Positions 25,613 through 33,395 are shown, numbered from the stretch's first letter. The stretch: DNA of 38,035 nucleotides from Marinitenerispora sediminis (GCF_003336425.1 NZ_QEIO01000043.1:1-38035); one strand, 5' to 3'. The notes: generated by a model from the letters alone, not told the origin. Numbers and translations are program-made.

Positions 25613-26561
25613 CGGGACCCCGCCGGCGCGGCCCGGACGTCACGCCGGTGATGCATCGACGAAGGAGAGCGACGTTCGGGCCGCGCCGCGGTTCCGCCGC
25701 TCCCGCGCCCGGCGGTCCGGGGAGTGCCCCGCCCGGTCGAGCGCCCGCGCCGCGGCGATTGCGGACCGGCGCGCACCGCTCCCGGCCTCGTCCGCCATCG
25801 ACCGGGGCATTCCCGGATCGTGCGGAGCCCTGGTTCGCGCCTTTTCCGCCCCGGCTCCGAGCCGTTTCCCCCGCGCCGGCCGCGCACCCCGCCTGGCCTC
25901 GGTCGAGCTGCCCGGCCGGTACCCGAGCGCACGTCCCACCGGCCGCGCCGAGCGGGTCAGGCGGACGGGCGGCCCAGCGCTGCGGGAAAGGCGAACGGGC
26001 GAGCTGTACACAGTCCACCATTGTCGAAAAGCGCCGCTCGTAATTGACTCTACTCCAATGTGTTGACTTTCTGTGAAATGCCAGACATTTTGCACATATG
26101 GCAACGCGTGGAGGCGCCATGCCGCAGCCGCCACTCAATTGCGAGGTCGCAGGCCGCCGGTCAGCCGCGTGGCAGCCCGCCGCCGCGCACCAGTGCAGGT
26201 CACTGACCGAATCCCCGGTCAGCTGGTGCTCCGGCCCACGGTCCACCGCTGCACTGCCGGACCGAAACCCCGACCATCCCGCCGCTTCCGCTTCCGCTTC
26301 CGCAGTGCTGGGCCGGGGCCGCCCGCGCGCCCGGCTCTGGGACGAGGCGGGGCCGCTCGGGCCCGTGCCCCGCGGCTCCCACCCGTGGCGACGCGGAGAC
26401 GAGCCGGTGGCGACCGCGGTTCCCCTGGCCGGAGTTCCCGCTCCGACGTCCCTGTACCTTCGTGTCCCACGGACGCGCGGGACACGGACGCGCGGGACAC
26501 GGACGCGCGCGGCCGGACCGGCGGGCAACCCCGTGCCGCGGCGTCGGCGCGGCCGCCCGCG
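25613..26561. other. Long intergenic region with a low-GC island and simple repeats
   Basis: About 950 bp without a convincing gene; open frames on both strands are Arg/Pro/Ala-rich. At 26038-26105 there is a striking AT-rich island containing two TTGACT boxes (26044-26049, 26063-26068) and an AAATG-CCAGA-CATTT inverted repeat (26076-26090), which looks like a regulated promoter with nothing recognisable downstream. CTTCCG-type hexamers repeat near 26283-26300, and a 15-bp tandem repeat lies at 26468-26510. A decayed gene or a small RNA is possible. Confidence 0.45.
26468..26510. repeat. 15-bp tandem repeat, 2.8 copies
   Basis: The unit CACGGACGCGCGGGA is at 26468-26482 and 26483-26497, with 12-13 bases of a third copy to 26510. 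It sits about 50 bp past the end of the minus-strand hydrolase gene. Confidence 0.9.
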
Positions 26562-27743
26562 TCAGTCCAGGCTGTCGTACACCGCCTTGACCAGGCGCAT
26601 CGCCCGCGTCCCGCCGGAGAGTTCGGTCCCGGTGCGGTTCATCACGTAGGCGATCGCGACGCCGTGCTCCACGTCGGCCAGCCCGATCGACCCGCCGGAA
26701 CCGGTGTGCCCGAAGGCGCCCGGCCACGCGGCGCGCGGTACCGCGAAGACCAGCGACGGCCGCATGAACCCGAGTCCGAAGGAGCTGTCTAGCACCATGA
26801 CGCGGTCCGGCCCGGTCACCCGCGGCGTGATGGCGTCGCGCAGCGTGCCGGGGGAGACGATCCGGCCCGCGAGCAGGTCGCGGTAGAAGCCGGCGAGCGC
26901 GGCGGCCGAGGTGAGCACGCCCGCCGCCGGCCATCCGGCGGCCAGCACCTCCCGGCTGTTGAAGCGCCCGGGGAGGGCGTCGACGTCCGGCGCGGCCAGG
27001 CTGCGGGACAGCAGGCTGCCGGGGTCGCGTGCGGCGCGGGCCAGGGCCGCGACCGGGCCTCCGGCGGGGGCCTGCGCGGGAGCGCCGCCGCGGCCGGGGC
27101 CCGCCGTCAACCGCGCCGCGCGGTCGATCACGTCGTCCGGTGCGCCGATCCACAAGTCGAGCCCGAGCGGACCGGCGATCTCCTCGGCCACGTACGCGCC
27201 GACGGAGCGCCCGTCCAGCCGGCGGACGATCTCGCCGGCGAGCCAGCCGTAGCTGAAGGTGTGGTAGCCGTGCGCGGTACCCGGCTCCCATCGGGGGCGC
27301 TGCGCGGCGAGCAGGTCCGCCATGGCCGCCGGGTCCGCGGCCTCCGCGACCGACACCGGGCGGTCGAACACCGGCAGTCCGGCCTGGTGGGAGAGCAGGT
27401 GCTCGCCGGTGGTCCGCTCCTTGCCGGCTGTCCCGAACTCCGGCCACCAGGAGGCCACCGGGGCGCTCAGGTCGTGTCCGCCCCGCTCGGCCACCCGCAG
27501 CGCCGCGGCCGCGGTGAGCGCCTTGGTGCAGGAGAAGGCGAGGCAGGGGGTGTCGCGTTCCCAGGCCCGGCCCGTGCGGTGGTCGGCGAGCCCGCCCCAG
27601 AGGTCCACCACCGGCTCGTCGCCGACGTAGACGCTGATCGCCGCGCCGGTCTCCAGGTCACGGGCGAAGTTGTTCTCGAAGACCCGGCGGACCCGCGCGA
27701 ACGCGGGGTCGCAGTCGCCGTGGATCTTCGGCCCTCCGGTCAT
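26562..27743 (-). CDS. Serine hydrolase, class C beta-lactamase/family VIII esterase-like
   Basis: 393 residues (PF00144). The nucleophile motif S-C-T-K is at 71-74, the second catalytic Tyr is probably Y160 in H-G-Y-H-T-F-S-Y-G-W, and F-G-H-T-G-S-G-G-S near 350 replaces the KTG box. This pattern is common in carboxylesterases such as EstB. No signal peptide is seen, so it is probably cytoplasmic and more likely an esterase or lactone/amide hydrolase than a resistance enzyme. ATG 27743 is chosen for its GAGAGAGG ribosome site; the frame is open 20 codons further, but that part is Ala/Arg-rich. It is encoded alone on the minus strand. Confidence 0.88.
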   Translation of the reverse strand: MTGGPKIHGDCDPAFARVRRVFENNFARDLETGAAISVYVGDEPVVDLWGGLADHRTGRAWERDTPCLAFSCTKALTAAAALRVAERGGHDLSAPVASWWPEFGTAGKERTTGEHLLSHQAGLPVFDRPVSVAEAADPAAMADLLAAQRPRWEPGTAHGYHTFSYGWLAGEIVRRLDGRSVGAYVAEEIAGPLGLDLWIGAPDDVIDRAARLTAGPGRGGAPAQAPAGGPVAALARAARDPGSLLSRSLAAPDVDALPGRFNSREVLAAGWPAAGVLTSAAALAGFYRDLLAGRIVSPGTLRDAITPRVTGPDRVMVLDSSFGLGFMRPSLVFAVPRAAWPGAFGHTGSGGSIGLADVEHGVAIAYVMNRTGTELSGGTRAMRLVKAVYDSLD

Positions 27744-27916
27744 CCCGGCCCTCTCTCCCCGTCGTGCTCCACGCCGCGGCGGCGCCGCTGCCGCGGCCGC
27801 CACCCGCCAGAGCGACCCTAGACCCGGGGCCGCCGGCGGCCGAGAGCGGGGCCGTCGGCGCCGGCACCGGCCCGGAGCGGCGGAACTGGGGTGTCCGCCG
27901 TCCGCGCAGGGTGGAA

Positions 27917-27928
27917 TAGGTTTTTCGC
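27917..27928 (+). promoter_or_regulatory. Leaderless promoter of the Dabb gene
   Basis: TAGGTT at 27917-27922, six bases, then ATG at 27929: an exact leaderless layout with no Shine-Dalgarno in between. Confidence 0.65.
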
Positions 27929-28231
27929 ATGGGTATTCGGCACATCGCGCTGTTCCGTTGGATCACGGGCACCACGCCCGAGCAGGTGGAGGAGGTCGAG
28001 GAGGCCCTGTCGCGGCTGCCCGGGCTGATCCCGCAGCTCCGGGGATACGCCTACGGTGCCGACCTCGGCATCGGGTCCGGCAACTACCACTTCGCGGTCG
28101 TCGCCGACGTCGCAAGCGAGGCGGACTTCCTCGCCTACCGGGACCACCCGGAGCACCAGGCCGCGCTCCGCGTCATCCGGCCGCTGCTCGCCGACCGCGC
28201 CGCGGTGCAGTTCAACACCCTGGAGGGGTAG
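27929..28231 (+). CDS. Dabb (stress-responsive A/B barrel) family protein
   Basis: 100 residues, full length for PF07876. I-R-H-I-A-L-F-R-W at the start, E-A-L-S-R-L-P-G-L-I in the helix and N-Y-H-F-A-V-V-A-D-V with Y-R-D-H-P-E-H-Q are typical. These small dimeric ferredoxin-like barrels include stress proteins and polyketide cyclases such as olivetolic acid cyclase. No function can be set here. It is monocistronic, transcribed from a leaderless promoter and followed 15 nt later by a strong hairpin. Confidence 0.9.
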   Translation: MGIRHIALFRWITGTTPEQVEEVEEALSRLPGLIPQLRGYAYGADLGIGSGNYHFAVVADVASEADFLAYRDHPEHQAALRVIRPLLADRAAVQFNTLEG

Positions 28232-28246
28232 CTGGAGCACGTTCTC

Positions 28247-28281
28247 GCGGCGGGGCGCCGAGCCGCTCGGCGCCCCGCCGC
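28247..28281 (+). terminator. Strong hairpin after the Dabb gene
   Basis: A perfect 16-bp GC stem (28247-28262 with 28266-28281) and a 3-nt loop, 15 nt after the stop. There is no U-tract. Confidence 0.75.
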
Positions 28282-28838
28282 CGTCCCGGCCGCACCGCGC
28301 CCGCGGTCCCGGCCGGCGGGGACGGAGCACTCCGGCCGGACGACGAGCCCGCCGCCGTGGTCCCGGCTCCACTCCGTGCGGCTGGCAGGGGGTCCCGATG
28401 GCCGGAGCAGCGCCGCGGCCCGCGTGCGCGCGTTCGTCCGGCGGGACCCGCACGTCCCGAGCCCGCCCGGTGCCCGCCGGTCCCCGAGGCGGAGCGCGGC
28501 GGCGAGCGGCGGATACCACGCCCCCGGCGGCCGGCGGCCGGCGGTCGGCGTCGCCGGGGCCGCCGGTAACCGGGCTGTGGCGCCGCCCGCCCTTGCGTTA
28601 GAACGCGTTCCAGTTATAGCGTCCGGGGCGGGACCGGACGTGCCGCCGGGTCCGCGAGGCACTCGCGGACGGTCCGGCGGCCGTGCCCGGCCGCGTCACC
28701 CGCCGGAGACATGGATCGCGCCCCGTTCCCGGCGGGTGGCGCCCCCGTCCCGCGCCGCGCCGGCCGGGCGCCGGGGCCCCGTCCACGGAAATCGGCCGCG
28801 ACCCGCGACCGTGCCGCACACTCCGCGCGCCCGGCCGT
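28282..28838. other. Intergenic region with a LacI-like palindrome
   Basis: About 560 bp without a gene. The only distinct element is GAACGCGTTC at 28601-28610, a 10-bp palindrome with the CG centre usual for LacI-family operators. It is flanked by TTGCGT (28593-28598) and TTATAG (28614-28619), which could be -35 and -10 with a short 15-bp spacer. It would read toward the methyltransferase gene. The rest is GC-rich filler with low-complexity open frames. Confidence 0.4.
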
Positions 28839-28850
28839 TACGCTGGGTGG
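28839..28850 (+). promoter_or_regulatory. Leaderless promoter upstream of the FkbM gene
   Basis: TACGCT at 28839-28844, six bases, then ATG at 28851, which opens an 11-codon ORF overlapping the methyltransferase start. Confidence 0.6.
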
Positions 28851-28886
28851 ATGTCAGGGCGACAGCGCGCCACAGGGGGGCGATGA
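28851..28886 (+). CDS. Possible leaderless upstream ORF (11 aa) coupled to the FkbM gene
   Basis: Translation M-S-G-R-Q-R-A-T-G-G-R. The ORF starts exactly at the expected transcript start, and its TGA (28884-28886) overlaps the ATGATG start of the methyltransferase gene, as in stop-start coupling. The peptide is very basic and has no known relatives that I recognise. It is supported only by position; the alternative is a plain 5' UTR with the GGGGGG ribosome site at 28875-28880. Confidence 0.4.
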   Translation: MSGRQRATGGR

Positions 28887-29929
28887 TGGGGCAGCGGACG
28901 ACCACGCGCGGCGGCCGGCTCGGGGAGGACGCCTCCGGCACCGACCCCACCGGCACGCCGGCGCTCCCCGGGGCCGCCGCGGCCGGCGTCGACTACCGCC
29001 GCACCGCCGTCGGGCGGCGGCGCAGCTGGTACGGAGCCAAACGGCACGTCAAGCGGGTCCTCGGCTGGCGGTTGCCGAACCTTGCCATGCGCGGCGCGGT
29101 GCGGGTCGCCGCCCCCCGGCTGCGCGCGACCGGCCGGCTCCCGGTCCCGGCAGCGGTCCCCGAGGTCGTGGGCCGGGTGGACGGCGCCGAGTACGCCATG
29201 CTGAGCCCCGCACGCTGCGTGGTCGCCAAGGAGCTGTACTGGGGGGACGGCCGACGCCCCCACCCGGCCGACGACCTCGCGGTCCAGCTGTTCGCACGGG
29301 CCGCCCGCTCCGCCGGCGCGATGTTCGACATCGGGGCCTACACCGGGCTGTTCACCCTGGTGGGCACGGCGGTCAACCCCGACCTGCGGGCGCACGCTTT
29401 CGAGATCGTCCCGGAGGTCTTCCACACGCTGTTCGACAACTGCGTGCGCAACCGCGTCCTGCACCGCACCACGCTGCACCACGTCGGTGTGGGCGACCCC
29501 GACACCCTCGTCCGGATGCCCGCGCGCTCCGGGGACTCCGCGCTGCCGTGCTTCTACTCCAGCGCGCTCACGTTCGCCGACGGCGTGCCGGTGGGGGTCG
29601 TCGCGCTGGACGACTTCACGGACCACGTGGCCCGCGGCACCCGCGTGCTGCTCAAGGTCGACGTCGAGGGCACCGAGGACGCCGTCTTCGCGCACGGCCA
29701 GGACTTCCTCGCCGCGCACCGGCCGGACATCCTCTGCGAGGTGCTGCCCGAGGCGGACGGCCGCCGCCTGCGTGCCCTGCTGGAGCCGCTGGGGTACCGC
29801 TTCCACCTGGTCGGCGAGCGCGCGCTGGCTCCCGCGGGCCAGCTCGACCCGCACGCGCGGTTCCGCGACTGGTTCTTCACCACCCGCGACACCGGAGAGC
29901 TGGAGCTGCTGGGCATCCCGGTGTCCTGA
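28883..29929 (+). CDS. FkbM family SAM-dependent methyltransferase
   Basis: 348 residues. The SAM-binding motif A-M-F-D-I-G-A-Y-T-G-L-F-T-L begins at about residue 146, and L-L-K-V-D-V-E-G-T-E-D-A-V-F (about 254-267) is the signature of FkbM-type O-methyltransferases (PF05050). The N-terminal 90 residues are an Arg-rich region before the catalytic domain. Such enzymes methylate sugars, lipids or natural products; no sugar or polyketide gene is close by. ATG 28883 and ATG 28886 are both possible starts behind a GGGGGG ribosome site. Confidence 0.9.
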   Translation: MMGQRTTTRGGRLGEDASGTDPTGTPALPGAAAAGVDYRRTAVGRRRSWYGAKRHVKRVLGWRLPNLAMRGAVRVAAPRLRATGRLPVPAAVPEVVGRVDGAEYAMLSPARCVVAKELYWGDGRRPHPADDLAVQLFARAARSAGAMFDIGAYTGLFTLVGTAVNPDLRAHAFEIVPEVFHTLFDNCVRNRVLHRTTLHHVGVGDPDTLVRMPARSGDSALPCFYSSALTFADGVPVGVVALDDFTDHVARGTRVLLKVDVEGTEDAVFAHGQDFLAAHRPDILCEVLPEADGRRLRALLEPLGYRFHLVGERALAPAGQLDPHARFRDWFFTTRDTGELELLGIPVS

Positions 29930-29940
29930 CGGCCCCCTGC

Positions 29941-29946
29941 TAGCGT
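29941..29946 (+). promoter_or_regulatory. -10 box of the VOC gene
   Basis: TAGCGT, 12 nt after the methyltransferase stop; transcript start expected near 29953, with a 5' UTR of about 60 nt. Confidence 0.5.
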
Positions 29947-30014
29947 CGGCTCCGACGGCCGGGGCGTGAGCCGCCCTGGCCCAAGCGCTGGCCGACACCC
30001 GCTGGGAGCCGCAG

Positions 30015-30362
30015 ATGTCCGTCCGCCGGGCCATGCCCGATATCCGGTCCGACGCCATGGAGGAGAGCCGCGACTTCTACGGCCTCCTGGGGTTCGAGGA
30101 GGTCATGAACCTCGGCTGGGTCATGACGGTGGCGTCGTCCAGCAATCCCACGGCCCAGGTCACCTTCGTGAGCCGCGACCCCACCGCACCGGTCTGCCCC
30201 GACATGAGCGTGGAGGTCACCGACGTGGACGCCGTCTACCAGGCGGTGCTGGACAGCGGCGCGGAGATCCTGCGTCCGCCGGCGGACGAGGAGTGGGGCG
30301 TGCGCCGGTTCTTCGTCCGGGACCCGAACGGCCGAGTGATCAACGTGGTGAGCCATCGGTGA
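30015..30362 (+). CDS. VOC family (glyoxalase/bleomycin-resistance fold) protein
   Basis: 115 residues, a single VOC domain of two beta-alpha-beta-beta-beta modules: S-R-D-F-Y-G-L-L-G-F-E (about 18-28) and V-R-R-F-F-V-R-D-P-N-G-R-V-I-N-V near the C-terminus are diagnostic. Members are metal-dependent lyases or dioxygenases, or drug-binding proteins; this one cannot be assigned. ATG 30015 follows GGGAGC. It ends 45 bp before a convergent minus-strand gene. Confidence 0.88.
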   Translation: MSVRRAMPDIRSDAMEESRDFYGLLGFEEVMNLGWVMTVASSSNPTAQVTFVSRDPTAPVCPDMSVEVTDVDAVYQAVLDSGAEILRPPADEEWGVRRFFVRDPNGRVINVVSHR

Positions 30363-30407
30363 CCGGTGCGCCAGGGGCGCCGCCGGCACCCCGCCGCGCC
30401 GGGGCGG

Positions 30408-30773
30408 CTACTTCAGCAGGTGCGACATCTCGCGGATCGTCGGGCACGGCCAGCGCAGCATGCAGCAGTTGCAGCGCTGGGCGGCGGCCGTCGACCCGCT
30501 GCTGAGCCCGCCGCCGTCACGTGGCCGGTGCAGGTCGAGCAGTGAGAGGCAGAGGTCGGCGAAGGCCGCGATCTCGGTGCGGGCGTTGGCGTAGAACGCC
30601 GCGTCGTTGATCCGCAGGAGCGCGCTCCCGGTCGGCTGCGCGGGCACGCCCACGGTGTCCGGTCCCCAGGGAGCCGCCTGCGCGGCGCGTTCGCGGACGC
30701 CCTCGACGTACAGTCGAAGGCGCTCGTGGTCGTCGAGCTGTCCCGCCGCGGATGCGAACATGTCAATGGACAT
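30408..30773 (-). CDS. Small hypothetical protein with a Cys-containing C-terminus (121 aa)
   Basis: A helical protein (about residues 8-85) ending in R-C-N-C-C-M-L-R-W-P-C-P-T-I-R-E-M, four Cys within about 12 residues. Small actinomycete proteins with a C...W-P-C-P-T-x-R ending occur near regulators, but I know of no established function; the Cys group might bind metal. ATG 30773 has GGGGGA at good spacing; ATG 30782 in the same frame sits too close to it. The gene is preceded by about 140 nt of leader, a TACGCT -10 box and a pair of related inverted repeats (30852-30867, 30905-30922), so it looks tightly regulated. Confidence 0.75.
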   Translation of the reverse strand: MSIDMFASAAGQLDDHERLRLYVEGVRERAAQAAPWGPDTVGVPAQPTGSALLRINDAAFYANARTEIAAFADLCLSLLDLHRPRDGGGLSSGSTAAAQRCNCCMLRWPCPTIREMSHLLK

Positions 30774-30851
30774 CAGGCTCATCCCCCCGGCTGAAGTGAC
30801 ACCGCCCCGGCTCCGTCGCGCCGTGACACCGAGTGGGGCGAGCGTCACGCA

Positions 30852-30926
30852 TTGTCGCATTCGACAAAGCCGAAAAGCACCCTGACGCACCGGAAATCCA
30901 GCATGTCGGATGTCGACAAAGCGTAG
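30852..30926 (-). promoter_or_regulatory. Promoter with two related operators upstream of the Cys-tailed protein
   Basis: On the minus strand a TACGCT box (30926-30921) is followed by GCTTTGTCGA (30923-30914), and the same 10-mer recurs 53 bp downstream (30870-30861). Each starts an inverted repeat: TGTCG-N5-CGACA in the first and TTGTCG-AATG-CGACAA in the second. The 53-bp offset is close to five helical turns, so both sites face the same side. The first overlaps the predicted transcript start, which fits repression, possibly with looping. Confidence 0.6.
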
Positions 30927-31008
30927 TGGAGAAGCGACCCCGCGCGTGACGGCTGAACGGCCCCGATCGGATCCGCACGGCCCGGGACGGGGACGCGCGG
31001 AACGGCGC

Positions 31009-31037
31009 GGGACGTCCCAGGGGGCGTGGGACGTCCC
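31009..31037. repeat. Two copies of the palindrome GGGACGTCCC, 19 bp apart
   Basis: The 10-bp palindrome occurs at 31009-31018 and 31028-31037. It is downstream of the Cys-rich peptide gene on the minus strand and upstream of the promoter above. The two copies can also pair with each other into a bulged long stem. This could be a terminator for the peptide mRNA or an operator pair. Confidence 0.5.
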
Positions 31038-31105
31038 CCGCCTGAGCGGCGGAGAGGGGGCCGGCCGCCGCCCGGAACCGAGCCGCCGGGCCCGGCTCGG
31101 CGGCG

Positions 31106-31216
31106 CTAACCGCAGCTGCCTCCGCAGCTGCACGAACCGCCGTTCTGGCAGCCGCAGCTGCAACCGGGGCCGCAGCTGCAGCCGGGGGGCGGGGGAGACG
31201 CGGTGGACCGGTGCAT
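31106..31216 (-). CDS. 36-residue Cys-rich peptide, metallothionein-like or RiPP precursor
   Basis: The peptide starts M-H-R-S-T-A-S-P-P-P-P and ends in a Gly/Ser/Cys segment with 8 Cys (13, 15, 19, 21, 23, 29, 31, 35). The segment has three C-S-C units and one C-G-C. ATG 31216 has a strong GGAGGG ribosome site with 6-nt spacing, good evidence that it is translated. C-x-C spacing is characteristic of metallothioneins; the sequence does not look like MymT. A leader-like N-terminus plus a Cys/Ser/Gly core would also fit a modified peptide, but no modifying enzyme is adjacent. It lies upstream, on the same strand, of the Cys-tailed small protein. Confidence 0.7.
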   Translation of the reverse strand: MHRSTASPPPPGCSCGPGCSCGCQNGGSCSCGGSCG

Positions 31217-31507
31217 AGTCCCTCCTGGATGTCGCTGGCGGGTACGGACGGGCACCGGCAGCGTTCGTGCGGTGCCGCCGGCGGCGCGCCCGTCACCTCT
31301 CGTGACATGCCCGATACGCGAGATCGCCAACCCCGGTGGCCGATACCGGAAACCGCGCCGCGCACGGGTTTGCCGCCCCGATCCCCGCAGCCGGCCCGGC
31401 AGGGCGGCGGGGTGGGCGACCGCGGTGCTGCGCCCGGTTGCGGCCCGGATGGAAACGCCGGTGGCAGTATCCGTAAAACGCGGACAGCGGTCAGGGGGCG
31501 GACGGGG

Positions 31508-32173
31508 TCACTCCAGCCATCCCGGGGTGACCAGCCCGCTCTCGTAGGCGACCACCACCAGCTGCGCGCGGTCCCGCACCCCCAGCTTGACCATCGCCCG
31601 GCTCACGTGCGTCTTCGCCGTCGCCGGGCTCAGCACCAGCCGGCGCGCGATCTCCTGGTTGGACAGCCCGGCCCCGACCAGGGCCACCACCTCGCGCTCG
31701 CGCTCGGTCAGCGGGTCCAGCTGGTCGGCCCGTGCCGGGCGGCGCGGCCGGCGGGCGAAGTCGGCGATCAGCCTCCGGGTGACGTTCGGCGACAGCAGCG
31801 CGTCGCCGCGCGCCACCACCCGCACGCCCTGGAGCAGGTCCGCGGGCTCGGTGTCCTTGACCAGGAACCCGCTGGCTCCCATCCGCAGCGTCTCGAAGAT
31901 GTACTCGTCGAGGTCGAACGTGGTGAGGATGACGATCCGCGTCGCGGCCAGCGCGGGATCGGCGAGGATCCGCTCCGTCGCGACCAACCCGTCCACACCG
32001 GGCATCCGGATGTCCATGAGCACCACGTCCGGCCGCTCCGCGCGCGCCAGGCGCACGGCCTCGGCGCCGTCGCCCGCCTCGGCCACCACGGTGATGTCGG
32101 GTGCGCTGTCCAGCAGCGCGCGGAACCCGGCCCGCACCAGGGCCTGGTCGTCGGCGAGCAGCACCCGGATCAC
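31508..32173 (-). CDS. NarL/LuxR-family response regulator (second pair)
   Basis: 221 residues. The receiver domain (1-120) has D54 in V-V-L-M-D-I-R-M-P and K in F-L-V-K-D (about 107), followed by a LuxR HTH (about 150-210; L-T-E-R-E-R-E-V-V-A-L-V-G-A-G-L-S-N-Q-E-I-A). The GTG start at 32173 overlaps the kinase stop (GTGA), so the pair is translationally coupled. The target genes are unknown; neighbours are an EamA exporter and small Cys proteins. Confidence 0.93.
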   Translation of the reverse strand: MIRVLLADDQALVRAGFRALLDSAPDITVVAEAGDGAEAVRLARAERPDVVLMDIRMPGVDGLVATERILADPALAATRIVILTTFDLDEYIFETLRMGASGFLVKDTEPADLLQGVRVVARGDALLSPNVTRRLIADFARRPRRPARADQLDPLTEREREVVALVGAGLSNQEIARRLVLSPATAKTHVSRAMVKLGVRDRAQLVVVAYESGLVTPGWLE

Positions 32174-33336
32174 GCGGCGCCTCCCGCCACCGCGGCGGGG
32201 GCGGGCAGCCACGCCGCCACCTCGAAGCCGCCGTCCGCGCGGTTCCCGGCCGTCAGGACGCCGCCGACCGCCGAGGCCCGCTCCCGCATCCCCGTGATGC
32301 CGTTGCCCGGTGCCCAGTCGGCGGGGGCCCCGCGCCCGTCGTCGGCCACCCGCAGCCGGACGCCGTCCGGCTTGACGGCCACCTCGACCACGACGGCCGT
32401 CGCCGCGGCGTGCCGCACCGCGTTGGTCAGCGCCTCCTGCACGATCCGGTACGCCGCGGAGTCCGCGCCCGCCGACAGCGCGCGCGGCACTCCGCTCCAC
32501 CGGTCCGTGACCGCCACGCCGGCCGCTCGGGCCCGCTCGACCAGCTCCGGTACGCCGGCCAGCCCCGGTGCGGGCGCGCGCGGCGCGGGCTCGTCCACGG
32601 CGCGCAGCACCCCGAGCGTCGCGCGGAGCTCCCGGAGCGTCTCCCGGCTGGTCTCCTTGATCGTGGCCAGGGCCTCGGCGGCCCGCTGCGGTTCGGAGTC
32701 GATGAGGTACAGCGCGGTACCGGCCTGGACGTTGATCAGCGAGATGTTGTGCGCCACCACGTCGTGCACCTCCCTGGCCAGCCGCAGCCGCTCGTCGGCC
32801 GCCCGGCGCAGCAGCTCCTCCTCGCGGGACTGCTTGGCCGCCGCCTCCCGCTCCCGCCGGGCCTGCTCGAACTGCCCGTGCTTGCGCGCCACCTCCCCGG
32901 AGATCAGCGTCAGCAGGACCCACTCCAGGTTGGCCAGCGGGCGCCAGAACGGGCTGAAACCGAGGACCGTGACCTCCCACAGGAAGAACGCCGTGTAGAA
33001 GCCGAGCCCGAAGCCCCAGCCCTGCCACCGCCGCCCGCGCGCCACCGCCGTGAACAGGGCCACCATGGAGGTGAGGACGATCAGCCCGTCGGGGAAGCCC
33101 GCGACGTAGTATCCCATCGCCGTCACCGAGGCCACCACGCCCACGGCCCCCGGGTACCGGTTGCGCCACAGCAGGCTCGCGCAGGAGAGCAGGATCAGCG
33201 CCAGCCCCCACGGCAGCAGCGGGCGCGACTCCTGCGCGGCGAACACGCTGGTGACTAGCACGAGGCCGAGGACCGCCGGCACGAGCTTGAGGTTGCTCCG
33301 GTCCTGGTCGGGGAGGAGGGAGAGGACGCGCATCAT
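32170..33336 (-). CDS. NarL-family sensor histidine kinase (second pair)
   Basis: 388 residues. Four to six membrane segments lie in the first 145 residues, then a coiled-coil-like Arg/Glu/Ala stretch (about 150-185), HisKA_3 with H191 in R-E-V-H-D-V-V-A-H-N, and a HATPase domain with E-A-L-T-N-A-V-R-H and D-D-G-R-G-A. The first ATG (33336) lies eight bases after a TAGGGT box (33350-33345), so the transcript is nearly leaderless. Confidence 0.93.
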   Translation of the reverse strand: MMRVLSLLPDQDRSNLKLVPAVLGLVLVTSVFAAQESRPLLPWGLALILLSCASLLWRNRYPGAVGVVASVTAMGYYVAGFPDGLIVLTSMVALFTAVARGRRWQGWGFGLGFYTAFFLWEVTVLGFSPFWRPLANLEWVLLTLISGEVARKHGQFEQARREREAAAKQSREEELLRRAADERLRLAREVHDVVAHNISLINVQAGTALYLIDSEPQRAAEALATIKETSRETLRELRATLGVLRAVDEPAPRAPAPGLAGVPELVERARAAGVAVTDRWSGVPRALSAGADSAAYRIVQEALTNAVRHAAATAVVVEVAVKPDGVRLRVADDGRGAPADWAPGNGITGMRERASAVGGVLTAGNRADGGFEVAAWLPAPAAVAGGAA

Positions 33337-33344
33337 GTGCTCCG

Positions 33345-33350
33345 ACCCTA
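33345..33350 (-). promoter_or_regulatory. -10 box of the second kinase/regulator operon
   Basis: TAGGGT on the minus strand, eight bases before the kinase ATG at 33336, giving a 5' UTR of only one or two bases. Confidence 0.55.
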
Positions 33351-33395
33351 CGCGGGAGGGGTGGCCGCCGCGCGTCGTCCCCGGGAGGTGTCCCC

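Noticed and set aside
25605-26792. Open frames of 130-300 codons between the small hypothetical and the serine hydrolase
   Set aside because: Low-complexity translations without motifs; they conflict with the hydrolase gene at their right end.
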